A stretch of 64,000 nucleotides of DNA. It comes from Saussurea involucrata. Taxonomy: Eukaryota > Streptophyta > Magnoliopsida > Asterales > Asteraceae. Below, piece after piece: positions 21,952-33,348 of this stretch; the stretch's first letter is position 1, and each line of letters opens with the position of its first letter. The translations under genes were made by a program, and so were the position numbers. The notes beneath the pieces were generated by a model, which saw only the letters and a list, made by a program, of their open reading frames with translations, had not been told where the DNA came from and searched no databases. The DNA lies in contig CM066317.1 in the NCBI GenBank assembly GCA_033807775.1, positions 16,627,370-16,691,369 of the forward strand. The letters are read 5' to 3'.

Positions 21952-24900
21952 CCCCCTCCCCCTCAAACTCAAGTAGGGGAAGAATGAGCCAAGTTGAGTT
22001 TGGAAACAAGGGCCCGAAACGCCCCGGAAGACGAGCTTTGGTGAAGATGTCTGCTGTCTGATCAATGGTTGAGATTGGGAGAAGTCGAACGGTCTTGCGA
22101 AGAACATGTTGGCGGGTGAAATGACAGTCAATCTCGATGTGCTTTGTGCGCTCATGAAAGACATCATTGTGAGCAATCTGAATAGCACTGTTGTTATCAC
22201 ACCACAATGGTGTTGGGGAAAACTGATGAGCACCCATATCAGATAGTAACCAGCGTAGCCATACAAGTTCTTGTGTAGTGTCAGTCAAAGCTCGATATTC
22301 AGCTTCAGTACTAGATCGAGCTGTCAGAGATTGTTTCTTGCTGCACCAGGAAATAAGAGAGTCTCCAAGGAAGAAACAATATCCGGTGGTAGAGCGACGA
22401 TCAGTTATGTCTCCATCCCAGTCAGCATCGGAAAATGCATGAAGAGTTAAGGACGATGTGGACGAGAAGTGAAGTCCATGAAACATTGTCCCTTTAAGGT
22501 ATCGAAGGATACGAAGAACCGCGGCATAGTGATCGGAGCACGGAGCAGCCATGAACTAGCTGACTATATGAACTGCATATGCAAGATCCGGTTGAGTAAC
22601 AGTCAGGTAGACCAGAGAACCAACTAGTTGACGGTACCGTGTAGGGTCCCGCAGCGGGGTTCCGACATTGGGAGCAAGGTGCAGATTTTGCTCAATGGGT
22701 GTAGATGCAACTTTGTTGTCCGTGATCCCAGCTTTGGACAACAGATCAGAAATGTACTTGGCTTGACAAAGATAGATGCCGGAAGAGTCTGACAGAACTT
22801 CAAGGCCAAGGAAGTAGTGTAGTTTACCAAGATCTTTCATCTCAAAGCATGAGCTGAGAGACTGTTTGAGATGGATGATACATGTAGAGTCACTGCCGGT
22901 AATGATCATATCATCAACATACAATAGGAGTAAGATAGTACCTGCAGCAGTGGTCCGAGTAAACAGGCCAGAATCATAATTACTCGGAGAAAACCCCAAT
23001 GAGATGACAGTATTGCTAAAATTTTCAAACCAAGCACGAGGAGCTTGTTTGAGGCCATAGAGGGCTTTTCAAAGTCGACATACATGTCCCTGACGGGAGG
23101 TCACACCTGGAGGGAGTCTCATGTAGACTTCCTCTTCGAGATCGCCATTGAGAAAGGCATTCTTGACATCCATCTGATAAAGTGGCCATCTCTTGGTGGC
23201 AGCTATGGCTAGAAGACTACGAACCGAGGTGACCCGAGCCACAGGAGCAAACGTTTCCTCGTAGTCAATGCCATATTTTTGATTGAAGCCTTTTGCCACA
23301 AGACGTGCTTTGTAACGATCAATAGATCCATCAGACTTCATTTTGATTTTGATTTTGAAGACCCATTTGCAACCAATGGGTGACTTGCCCGGTGGGAGAG
23401 GTACAAACTCCCATGTATTGGATTTGTCAAGAGCCTGGAGTTCCTCAGTCATAGCTTCCTTCCAAACAGGGTTAGAGGCAGCTTCCTTGTAGGAAGTGGG
23501 TTCATGGTTGGACAGCAATGTAGCATAACAATGATAATCACTAAGGTGAGAAGGAACTTGTCTTACCCGGTCTGAGCGTCGTGCTCCATCTTGTGGTTGA
23601 GAGGAGCTAGGATCCATAGACTCAGCAGATGGCTCAGAAGTAGTCCTTGGAGGTGGTGCAGATGAGTGATCATGATCAGATGGCACATATGGCATAGATG
23701 AAGGCATAGGTTGAGACGAGACGGAAGGAGGTGGAACAGATGGCACATAATAAGGCTCAGATAGAGGTGAGATGGAAGGAGGTGGGATAGATGGTGAGGT
23801 CACAGATGGAGGTGAGACGGAAGCAGGTGGATCAGATGGAGAGGTGAGTATGGGATCTAATTGGAGTTAGTCCAAAGAGATAGAGTTATCAGTGAAGAAG
23901 GAAGTGGAAGGATTGGGTATGTCTTGAAATTTGGACACTGTTGAGAAGGGAAGATGTTCCCAGAATGTGACATGACGGGATATACGTAGTCTCTTAGAGA
24001 CTGGATCCCAACAACGATAACCCTTGTGTTCAATACCATAGCCAAGAAAGCAGCATAATCGAGAACGAGGTTCGAGTTTGGTGTGTTCATGAGGTTGCAA
24101 CTGAACAAAGCAGGCACAACCCCATACTTTTAGGAGTTCATATGCAGGGGAGACCCCATGGAGCACTTCATAAGGAGACTTTTGATTTAGGATGGGGGTC
24201 GGGTGTCGATTGATGGTGTAGACAGCCGTGAAGGCAGCTTCCCCCCAAAAACGTTCTGGACAGTTGGCTGAGATTAATAGAGTACGGACAGTATCGAGGA
24301 TGTGACGATGTTTACGTTCTGCACGTCCATTTTGCGGAGAGGTGTCGGGACAGGAGTACTGAGAAGGAGTACCCTGAGATTGAAGAAAAGAGAGGATAGA
24401 AGATTCCTTGTATTTCATAGCATTATCTGCTCGAAGAATCTTTATGGGCTTGGAGAACTGGGTCAGAATCATACAAGCGAAGGTGATATATATTTGAGGT
24501 AGTTCGGAGCGATGTTTCATGAGATATATCCATGTGAAGCGTGTGTGATCATCGATAAAGATAACAAAGTATCGAGAACCACCCATGGATGGATGTGGTG
24601 CTGATCCCCAAACATCAGAGTGAATGAGATCAAAAGGGGAAGCAGATTTAAGTTCATTTAGTTGAAAAGGTAATGCATGATGTTTGCCAAGTTGACAGGA
24701 TAAGAAAGAAACGTTTTCAGAAGAGGTGTTGCCTAACAGTCCTGAACTAGCTAACAGTTTTATCCTAGCTAGAGATAAATGTATTAGACGTTTATGCCAT
24801 AATTCAAAGGAAGTGGTACTGGAAATAGAAGCAACGAGATTTGATGAGTGTAAGGGGAGACGGAGGTAGACCACTTCAATCATCCGACCAACTTTACGGC

Positions 24901-25561
24901 CTACTCCAAGGATATGCTTGGTCTTTGGATCCTGCACAACACAACCAGAAGGATGAAACAAAACAATTAGGCCGGATTCCATAAGCTGAGTGATAGAAAT
25001 CAGACTCAGAGATAAGTTTGAAATATGTAGCACATCAGGTAATTGAATATTGGTGGTAGATACAGTTCCACTGAAAGATACTGGTAAGCGAGTGTCATCC
25101 GCAGTACGGACTGATGAGAACATGCTGGAGGTTTGCTTAGAGATAAACCCGTCAGCCTTAGGTGTCATGTGGTTACAACATCCAGAATCAAATAGCCAAG
25201 GATTACCTGGTGCTGAGATATTGCACTGAGAATTCATACCCATAGAACCTGTCATGAGTCGCTCTATAAGCTCTTGGTTTCGGCGTAGAAGTTCCATAAG
25301 GTCAGGCGATGAGTTGTTGCTATGCGGTGCCTGAATTGCCGGCGTAGAGGAGTCTTGAGTGATTGATCCAACATATGACTGAGTGCGTTGTTTCTTTTGC
25401 TTATCTGAATTCCATGGATGCTTTAGACAGTCAGACCCATAGTGTCGTGGCTGTGTGATCCCACACCAGCGACATTTTCGAATTGGGCAGTTGAGAAGAA
25501 GATGAGAAGTAGAGTGACAAAACGTGCAGTCACTGTATTGAGACTGGCTATTGAGAGCCAT
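21926..25561 (-). pseudogene. Copia pol with three in-frame stops
   Basis: A single frame of about 1,212 codons. It starts MALNSQSQ and goes straight into Cys/His knuckles (CTFCHSTSHLLLNC, CRWCGITQPRH). It continues with protease (FDSGCCNHMT), integrase (HSDVWG, RADNAMKY, PQNGRAERKHRH), RT (WVFKIKIKMKSDGSIDRYKA, LLYVDDMIITG) and RNase H (FSDADWDGD, RSSTEAEYRA, DNNSAIQIA). Stops interrupt it at 23867-23869 (TAA), 23069-23071 (TGA) and 22556-22558 (TAG). The flanking frame is unchanged at each, and each fits a single C-to-T change of a sense codon. No capsid domain precedes the knuckles. The element cannot make a full polyprotein. Confidence 0.9.
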
Positions 25562-25639
25562 CTGACTTATTGGAAAACTGATTGAGAACTGGAACTGAAG
25601 TCTGGAAGGAAATTCCGAAATGTAAGGAACTGATTGTGA

Positions 25640-26190
25640 GGTACCGAAACTGTGTGTTCCGGAATTGAAAATCGAAAAGAGGAGTTTCTGAGTTGTGGGT
25701 GATGGAACTGATTGTTTTGGAATTAAATTTTAGAAAAGTGAGATCCGGATTTGAGTTTCGGAATTGATCTCAAACCCTGTTGTCGCGGATCAAACTCCGC
25801 GGTGAGTTTGCTGGGGAGTTCGAGGGGCAGCGCACCCTCGTCGGGGTTTTTGAAGGTACCGGAATTGAAAGAGATCCGGAATTTTGTAGGTTCCGGAAGT
25901 ATGAAGAAACAGGTTCCGGAAGTATGAAAAACAGGTTCCGGAAGTAAGAACTTGAAGGCAGTTTCGGAAGTTGAGAGTGTTCCGGAAATATGAGACACAG
26001 GTGAGCAGGTTCCGGAATAGGCTGTTCCGGATGATTCAGATCCGGAAATGAGGGTGTTACGGAGTGAGAGTTCCGGAAGTGCGGTGTTACGGAAGTATGG
26101 TCGAAGGCAGTTCCGGAGGTGGTGTTCCGGAGGTACAGTTCCGGAGTGGTGATTACCGGAAGAAGGGTTCCGGAATTAGGCAGACTAGGG
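25640..26190. repeat. TTCCGGAA repeat array in the copia leader
   Basis: Roughly twenty copies of the palindrome TTCCGGAA or close variants at 10-30 bp spacing, interrupted by a G+C-rich stretch around 25780-25850. The array occupies the place where the gag capsid coding sequence would be expected. Confidence 0.85.
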
Positions 26191-26302
26191 CAAATTTACG
26201 GCGAACAAATAAGGGTCGAGCAGAAGAAAAAACGAAACGTAAACAAGTCAAGAATCGAGATAGCAGAAGAGTAGATAATACGTACCTACAGCTTTGATAC
26301 CA

Positions 26303-26510
26303 TGTTAGGATTGTAGTAGGAATCAATCTATGAGCAATCGAGATAGAGAGATATGGCTGAAACGAGAGCAGCTTTTCATATATTGAGAGAGATTACAAGA
26401 AGACTGATTAACCTAATTATGAAGGAAAAGAGATCTATTTATACAGCCTAAGTTACAGTAATTACAGACTAGCCCTTGTACTATTCATATATACAAGTAA
26501 AACTCTAACA
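26303..26510 (-). repeat. 5' LTR of the minus-strand copia element
   Basis: 208 bp. The minus strand has a TATAAATA box at 26443-26436. Confidence 0.92.
26436..26443 (-). promoter_or_regulatory. TATA box in the copia 5' LTR
   Basis: TATAAATA on the minus strand, upstream of the leader. Confidence 0.55.
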
Positions 26511-26515
26511 AGGAG

Positions 26516-28560
26516 GTATGTTCATATATTTACAACTTCCCTTGTTGTTTAAATAGCGACATACCTATTTAGGAGGGATATCTTACATGGTAGCATGGAC
26601 ATATACAAATCTATTTTCGTTTTTAATGTAATTTCAGATAATAAGGCCTAGATATATAGAGCGCCCTACAAATTCTTTGAAGGAAATTCATAACAGAACA
26701 GAAAATCCAATAAATCAATGTCGAGAGCAAAATACCAAAAATCAAAACAGAGATGAAAAACCAAAAACAATATAGAGCAGAAAAACCAAAAATCAGTGTC
26801 GAGAGGTTACATGTTGAATTGACAGTGCAATGGGTTTTTAACAGTGGCGCAGTTGTGTTTCCACAGTCGATCGAAAGAAAGAAGAAATAGAGAGGAATGA
26901 TATAATGGAGAGAAAGAAGAAGCAAGGGCAAGTGGGCAACATGGAAAAAATGGGGGATATGATCCTTATGAGAGGGAGTTAGGTCAAGGGGCGATTCAAA
27001 TATATTGAAGCATTCATGCACTCTTTAAAGTTATGCCATACAAGAAAATTTCTGACCGAATCAGATTACCTCTTAATGGCATCATTAAGAGGTAAACAAA
27101 CACACCCTAAGCCTTATTTGATCTCATTTACAGAATAAGTAACAATATTTGTAGATGGTGGTGTTGGATTAACTTTATAGATAAAAATTTGGTATGGTGT
27201 AAACTCCACTAAAGTATCACCTTTGTTGAGAACATTATAAAATGTGGTACCACTTAAATGCTATCATACTTGTATACGATGCACTTACATTTTTTGCAAC
27301 TTCAACTTTGTCTTCTTAAACCAATTCTAACTATTTCAGGTTTATAAAAAAATACTCAATCGCGCATTTGTTCTACCATTTTGATCTTCAACTAGTCACA
27401 CAACCTCCCCCCAAAATAGTTGTCACCTAACTTCGTCAAACACGCTTTATATTTGAACCTGTTCAACAATTTTCAATCAAGCCCAAGACTTTGTTCTTTT
27501 AACTATTTGAATTGTGACTTTTATTGTAAGGTTTAGTGGTGGGGCTGGTGTTGTTGATATGGGATAAGTGGGAATCCTTGCTCGGAGATTTGTTGAAAAA
27601 GTTACTCAAAGGTGACAAATATATGTGTGTTGAGATACATGGGTGTTTGTTTGGCGTTATGATATTGCTATATGAGAATAAAAGAGTGGAGTGGTAGTTG
27701 GTGACTACCTAAAGAGAAACCATGTGCTCTTTGACTGCGATAAGTTGACGGGCGAGTTTGTCTTGTGCCATTGAAATAATCATGAAGATGTTGGATCGGT
27801 TAGTTTATGATGTCTCGTAGTAGATACAAAATCTTTGGGAATGTTGAATTATTCCTTGTGTGTAAAGGAATTCTCATGAGTGGGTTAACCCCGTTTGGGG
27901 AACGAGAAGTGTGTGGTGGCTTCGAGCTTTGAGTGTTATTTCGGAATGACTTGGTTGAATTTCTCGAGTGAGATGTGGTGAAACCGTTGGTTAGGCATAG
28001 TAATGTAAATGTGTCATCAAAACATTTGGAATGGTCGAAAAAAATGGAGTGGACAATGTTGGACGAGCAATATTCCATACTAGCCGGAGGAGGTAGTGAT
28101 GGTATGTTGAAATAAGTGGGTAAACTGGAAGTAGGAAATTTGGCAAATGACACCGGAAATGTGTAGCAATGTTTACAGATTGTCATTGGTGGGTACATGA
28201 ACTCCTGGTGAGAGTATGAAAAAGAGGATTTGTATGTATGTGATGGTTCAAGGGTCGAGGAAAACTAACTCATGCGGTTGGTCGAAAGCGTGCACCTACT
28301 AGTGAGTCGTTCTTTGGAAGCATGTTTATTGTTTTCGAGAAGGAAGTGGAAAAAGGCAGTTGAATGTAGCGCTCGAAATGAAAAGATCATTGGATTAGAC
28401 TTAGTATGATTGTTGAAATGCTCCGAGTGAGCTTGATACTCAGTGTTAAGTTATTGGGAACAGTTTTGTGTGAGCATGGCCGCTCCCTCTGGTGGAGCAA
28501 GTGAAGTTTGAATTGATTTCAAATGGTTGGACTATCGATCGATGCGGCGAGGAATTTAAA
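26516..28560. other. Region without recognisable genes; its right part may be interior of a degraded LTR element
   Basis: The left half is A+T-rich. Around 27050-27110, TACCTCTTAATG and CATTAAGAGGTA form a short inverted pair ahead of AAACAAACACACCCTAA, typical of a MITE end. The right half leads into a primer-site-like sequence (minus strand TTGGTATCAAAGCAC, about 28563-28577), so it is probably interior of the element whose LTR piece begins at 28578. A purine tract (minus strand TTTTGGGGGGAGG near 27410) may mark its far end. The ORFs at 26623-27021 and 27800-28198 resemble nothing I know. Confidence 0.4.
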
Positions 28561-28577
28561 TGTGCTTTGATACCAAC

Positions 28578-29184
28578 TATAACAACCCACACCGAACAAA
28601 CATACCAGAAGTTACTACTTTAATTAAAAATGCCAAAATGGCCCAACATTGTCACACTATCAAATTATAAAACCGGGTTCGTGGAAATAACCCTAATTAC
28701 AGCTGAGAAATGTAAATAGGCAATAAAAAGGGAACTCTTCTAGATCCTCTATACGCAAGCTCTAACTCACAACTTGCTCTTGACCTTAAACGAGCCCTCG
28801 ACAATCTGCTTGCCTGAAAAGGTTTTAGTTTTGAAAGCGAGGGTTAGACCATGAGGTCTAGTGAGTTCCCTCAATTACATGACCACGCTACAAATAACAC
28901 AACTTATAAAGCAATTTATAAGTAATTATAAACAACACACCTTTATCATGATAAGCACACAAACGACACATGTTGATGGCCCACGCTATGGTCACACACA
29001 CTCGTGACATCGTGTTAGCGCACACATCCTCCCTTGGTAAAATATATGAAACAAATTCATATATGTAAATATTCTTTATGGGACACCCCCCATATACACA
29101 CCATACACCATCGCATGCCCACACCCAAAAAATCGCACCTTTAAATTCACACCTTTATGCATGTTTAACAACATTATGTAAAAT
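28578..29184 (-). repeat. Gypsy LTR fragment
   Basis: Follows a primer site and has the conserved hairpins at 28675-28693 and 28845-28860. It is homologous to both arms of the inverted repeat at 44391-45300. It is truncated on the right, where gypsy coding sequence of another element begins. Confidence 0.7.
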
Positions 29185-29397
29185 ATGCTCGATCCTAAAC
29201 TCGACCTGAAGATCCGGGGATAAACCCATCAAGTCCTCTGGAAATACCTCCTAATACTCACACACCACTGCACGTCCTCTACCCCCTTCTTTTCCTTCTT
29301 AGCGTCTAACACATACACTAGAAACCCGCGACATCCTTTCCCTAGACATCGCCTAGCCTTCATCATAGAGATAAGGCAGGATTTACGTTCACGCCTA

Positions 29398-30077
29398 TCA
29401 CCATATATAACTGCCTAAGGTAATTCGTATCATCTTCTTATTACACACTATGTTGGCATTATTACTAGCCAACCAATCCATCCCCACAATAACGTCGAAC
29501 TCTCCCATATACATCGGGTATAACCGCAAAGGAAAAGGGTGACCTTCTACGTCTATGCTACACCCCTCATACACTTCCCTCACCCAAACTCCACTATCGT
29601 CGGCAACTTCTACCTCAAACCCGCACTCTAACCTCTTAGGTTTAACATTCAATCCTCGCACAAAGATCGACGATACAAACGAAGAAAGGTACCTGCCACC
29701 ACATCAGGTATCTCCACAACCTCTTCTGTTGTCATGAGAAACTCCCTCGCCTTTGCTCGCGCTGGCTCCACTTTCTTTTCTCCACTCTTACCTCCTTGCC
29801 CATCACAATAACTACCCGAATATCCTTTCTTCAACTGCGGGAAGTCCGGTTTCAAGTGTTCCGGAGAGCCACACTGGTAGGACACCCTTGGGTTCCGACA
29901 ATCACGTGCCATGTGTCCCAATTTTCCACACTTAAAACATCCATCAGGTTTAACAGTACATTCCCCGCGATGCACTCGATTGCACTTCCCACAAGGCTTC
30001 TCTCCAAACTTCGGTCCTACTCGAACCTCGGGCCTGAACACCTTAGTCCGTTTTGAATCACGCCCGACCCTTCCCAC
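29398..30077 (-). pseudogene. Gypsy zinc knuckles and protease with active site deleted
   Basis: Two overlapping frames. One (29649-30077) has knuckles and the VVAGTFL lead-in to the protease; the other (29398-29661) has the later protease blocks (FDVIVGMDWLASNNANIVC). Between GTFL and SFVS the segment that carries the catalytic Asp (DSGA in relatives) is absent, and the frame shifts. The fragment therefore cannot process a polyprotein. Confidence 0.75.
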
Positions 30078-31060
30078 TTCCTCTTTTCTTTACCTCTCTC
30101 TTCATCTTGTCGGTTCTTCTCTCTTTCAACTAACTCGGCCGCATTGATAGCTGCCTGAAACGTATTCGAATTCCGAGCGAACGCTAGTTCCCGCATGCTA
30201 CTCTTTAACCCAAAAAGATACCTCTCTACTCGACGCTCTTCATTCGGTACGTACAGCTCGGAAAATCTTGATTTCTCCATGAACTTCGTTGTGTAATCCC
30301 TCACCGACATTCCACCCTGTTCTAAACCCAGAAATTCCTCTTCCAGTCTTTTTACTACTACTAGCGGGCAAAACGATGCCTTAAAGTTTGAGACAAAGGT
30401 CTCCCATGACATATTCCTCGCAACTTTCGACCCTTCTCTTGTTGTCTCCGTGTCCCACCAAAATACGACATCTGACTTCAGCATAGATAGGACGAACATC
30501 ACCCTGTCACTATTAGCACATTTACAGGTGTCGAACACTAGCTCCATCTCCCTTATCCATTTTATGGCCAAAACAGGGTCTCATTCTCCCTTAAAAGTGG
30601 GTGGCTTACATGAGGCGAACTCCTTGTAACTGCACCCCCCATTCAACACCTAATCACTCACCACTAACGTAGTCGATTGGGAAGGACTTCCCGTCTCAGA
30701 TCTAGGTGAGCTGGACACTGATGTCCCTTCTTTGCTACCACTCGCTTCCTTGCTTCATGAGGCTGACTTATCCTAGTTAGCCAAGAGGGCTTTCAATGTC
30801 TTCTGAATTTCACCCATAGCAGTGGCAAAGTTCTTTTGGGTCACGAAGGCTTGGGCACGGCCTCGCCCACGACCTCTACCTCGACCCCCTCTCCGCCTTG
30901 AAGCCGAGCTCTCCTGGTGAGATACCTCCCGCTCAAGTGGGATCTCTACACTCCTTGCTCCATGGGGAACACGTGCCCTCGCTCTAGCCCCCTCTACGGT
31001 TTCATTCACTTGAGTAGCCGATCGTTGGGGCACTCTTCCACGTCCCCTTCCACGGTCTCT
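30017..31060 (-). pseudogene. Gypsy gag, main part (degraded)
   Basis: The frame at 30773-31060 holds an Arg/Gly-rich N-terminal tract (RRRGGRGRGRGRGRAQA) and FVTQKNFATAMGEIQ. The frame at 30017-30571 holds the capsid domain: IKWIREMELVFDTCKC, VVFWWDTE, FCPLVVVKRLEEEFLGLEQ and MSVRDYTTKFMEKSRF, the retrotransposon gag pattern. Stops and shifts separate the pieces. Knuckles follow in the frame at 29649-30077 (CGKCNRVHRGEC, CFKCGKLGHMARDC). The gag beginning lies beyond the solo LTR at 32753-32852. Confidence 0.8.
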
Positions 31061-31065
31061 ACCCC

Positions 31066-32747
31066 TGTAATAACCAGGTCTTCTTTTAAAAGAATTGTGA
31101 GATGAGTGGATGAAATGTGAAGTCTAAAGTGTTGAGGGACCTTAGTGTAAATTGAGGGAAGGTATAAAACCCTCAAGGTTTCGCACATAACCCTAGGTGC
31201 TCATTATTGTTTCCTGTTGGCGGCTGAGAGAGAGAGAGAAGAGAGAGCAGAGAAAGGACAGATTCAACTGCAATCTGCATTTTGAGAAGAAGAGGAAGAG
31301 GTTCTTAATCCAACCAGTTCAAGGTAATAGTCTAATCCCATCTATTCTTATCTTCTATCAACTCAAGTCTGGATAAATAAGTTTTTGGTAGAAAATTGGG
31401 ATTTTGGTGATTATTGGAAAGATAGCTGCCCTCTCGGGTTTGTATTTTGATTGTCATGTAAAAGTATCATTTCTTAAGAGGTTTATATTGGGTTACTCCA
31501 TTTAGGAGATAATTGTTGCTATTACGGTCGATTGAAGCTAATCCTGAAGGTCGTGTATTCGTAATTTTAGGTCCGGAAGTGTAGATCCGGTATTGTAGTC
31601 CGGAATAGCCGGTTCCAGAAATTTAGTCCGGAGTATTTTGAGAACCGGAGTCCATATCGGATTCGGTACAGAACCGGAATCCCGAGTGGATCCGGTGTGG
31701 TGGATCCAGAATCCTTATGGGATCCGGAATTGGGCTTGGGCCGTTGTTTAGATCCGGAATCCAATGGGATCCGGAATGGGCTTGAATCGATATTAAGATC
31801 CGGAATCCAATGAGATCCGGAATGGGGCGAGTCGGTATTGGATCCGGAATCCACTAGGATCCGGAATCCGTAATTAAGTCCCGGAGTGGGTTGACTTTAC
31901 TTTTGAGACCGGGTTGCAAGAAGTGGAGTCCGGAACACTGGGTTCGGATTCCGGAATTGTTGAGAGTCAAGATTGGTAGAAAACTGATCAGGCTGGACTA
32001 AGATTAATTCAAGACTCACTACTCTTATACTTTTAATATCATAGGTGTTCCCCTTAAAATCTGAAGTTTTCGTGAGAGGAATTGCTAAAGCACCAGGTGA
32101 GTTTTTCTAACTAAAAATACGTGTTTTAAACGTGTTTTCCAAAGAAAGTAAATGAGTAGAAATGCCATGTTTATTTACATGATTTTACTTGTTTGAAAGT
32201 TTATATGAGATGTATGCATACATTGTGATAGACGTAAATTGGCTAAGTAAATTGGCCCGCGAGTGCTCATGCCGGGAGGAGTGACCCGATTATGCCATGG
32301 GAGAAGTGACCCAGTAAGGCAGCGTGAGGCTGACTCGTTGTCACTTCCAAGTGACTTCAGGGTGCCATTTACGGGAGCGGAATTTTCCGTGAAAGTGTTA
32401 TGTAAAGTTACTTTGACAATTATAAACTGTTTTAAAATATTTTGAGAACTGTTAAATTGAGGGGACTCACTAGACCTCATGGTCTAACCCTCGCATTTTC
32501 CTACTAAACCTTTTCAGGTAAGCAGGTAGTAGGAAGCATTGTTAAGGGAAGTAAGCAGGTGTAGAGTACGAAGACTACTAAAGACAGTGCCACACTCTTA
32601 ATATAGAATTTAGTATTATTCTCAGTTGTGTATAGGTTGTTTCCGCCAACCTAGATTTTGATACAGATGTTTGAGGTTTTGAGACCGATCTTTGGATATT
32701 TTATTATTTATTGAATGCTATGCTTTATTTTAGTTTGGGTTGTTACA
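31066..32747 (+). repeat. Solo gypsy LTR inserted in gag
   Basis: A single 1,682-bp LTR with TG...CA ends (TGTAATAACC...GGTTGTTACA) and a perfect 5-bp duplication ACCCC (31061-31065 and 32748-32752). No internal sequence remains, so it was left by LTR-LTR recombination. It contains an (AG)n tract near 31226, an ATCCGGAATCC array (31565-31960), hairpin one at 32471-32486 and hairpin two at about 32635-32651. It is related to the LTR at 63693. Confidence 0.93.
31565..31960. repeat. ATCCGGAA repeat array in the solo LTR
   Basis: About twenty copies of (A/G)TCCGGAAT or close variants, spaced 10-30 bp. Confidence 0.85.
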
Positions 32748-32752
32748 ACCCC

Positions 32753-32852
32753 TACCGCGGGTGGTCTCCTGCTCAGGTGGATTCACTGGTTCGTCCATTC
32801 TGATCTCCCCATCAACCGGTACTGATCCACTCTTCAAAGATCTCCCTGACAT
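32753..32852 (-). pseudogene. Gypsy gag N-terminus, separated by the solo LTR
   Basis: The minus-strand ATG at 32852 opens a frame (MSGRSLKSGS...) that reaches the solo-LTR target site (ACCCC) within an Arg/Gly stretch. It resumes in the same sense beyond 31065 in a matching Arg/Gly tract. This explains why the ORF at 30773-31033 lacks a natural start. Confidence 0.7.
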
Positions 32853-33131
32853 AATTGTTAACTAGTAAAACACACCAACAGAAATAAGCCGACGGTTCCA
32901 ATATAATAAGGCAAAATAAGCACATACATGTACCTGTAAGTTTGCAATTACACTGGCCATGTGTAATTCCCAACTTACCTTACATACAGTTCTCACTACC
33001 CAATTATTCGTGTCCCCGCCGAGGTCTCCCTAAAGCCTTTTGAGTTCTCAGTTGTACTACCTAATTCTCATAGTTTAAGTTTAGGCACATCCGGTCACCT
33101 AAATCTCCTAAACTATGGCTCTGATACCAAC

Positions 33132-33281
33132 TGTAACATCCCAGACCAACCGTACTAGACATTGTCCGCTTTGTTCACACACCTGAACTCACGGTTTTAA
33201 AACGCGTCTGATAGGGGAGGTATCAAGTCCCTCTTATAAGGAAACCTTTGTTCCCCTCCCCAACCAATGTGGGATCTTACA
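33132..33281 (-). repeat. TRIM LTR between two primer sites
   Basis: 150 bp with TG...CA ends, clearly related to 14805-14955. On its left lies the primer site of the gypsy fragment (33118-33129). On its right are a purine tract (minus strand CCAAGGGGGTGGAT), about 40 bp of interior and a second primer site (33335-33346). The place where the gypsy element's own LTR should end is therefore taken by a TRIM LTR. Confidence 0.7.
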
Positions 33282-33334
33282 ATCCACCCCCTTGGGAGCC
33301 CAGCGTCCTCGCTGGTACACTAGTCTGGTTCCCG

Positions 33335-33346
33335 GCTCTGATACCA
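33335..33346 (-). other. Second primer binding site (initiator Met-tRNA)
   Basis: The minus strand reads TGGTATCAGAGC two bases after the LTR fragment at 33349-33545. The first copy is at 33118-33129. Confidence 0.75.
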
Positions 33347-33348
33347 AC

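Larger units (their letters stand above)
21755..26510 (-). mobile_element. Copia retrotransposon lacking a capsid region
   Basis: LTRs at 21755-21951 and 26303-26510 have TG...CA ends and a perfect 5-bp duplication AGGAG (21750-21754 and 26511-26515). On the minus strand the primer site TGGTATCAAAGC follows the right LTR directly, and the polypurine tract GAGGGGGAGGGGG abuts the left LTR. One long frame (25561 down to 21926) holds zinc knuckle, protease, integrase, RT and RNase H, broken by three in-frame stops. The 740-bp leader between primer site and ORF carries a TTCCGGAA array in place of a recognisable capsid domain. Confidence 0.93.
29185..33131 (-). mobile_element. Truncated gypsy element (gag-protease part), split by a solo LTR
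   Basis: Reading leftwards on the minus strand: primer site (33118-33129), leader, gag start at 32852, then gag, zinc knuckles and protease. The start of the RT region (EVFPEDL, near 29250) follows and the element stops at about 29185. Everything downstream (RT, RNase H, integrase, 3' LTR) is missing. A solo LTR (31066-32747) interrupts the gag near its N-terminus. Confidence 0.8.

Noticed and set aside
25723..25998. Minus-strand ORF of 91 residues in the copia leader as a possible gag
   Set aside because: It is a translation of the CCGGAA repeats (repeating LPEP/SGT) and has no capsid-like pattern.
26623..27021. Minus-strand ORF with hydrophobic segments resembling a membrane protein
   Set aside because: Hydrophobicity comes from T-rich sequence; no start context, motif or partner exons.
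32175..32480. Opposing ORFs around the solo-LTR hairpin
   Set aside because: They are short, non-homologous and mirror each other through the conserved LTR block.
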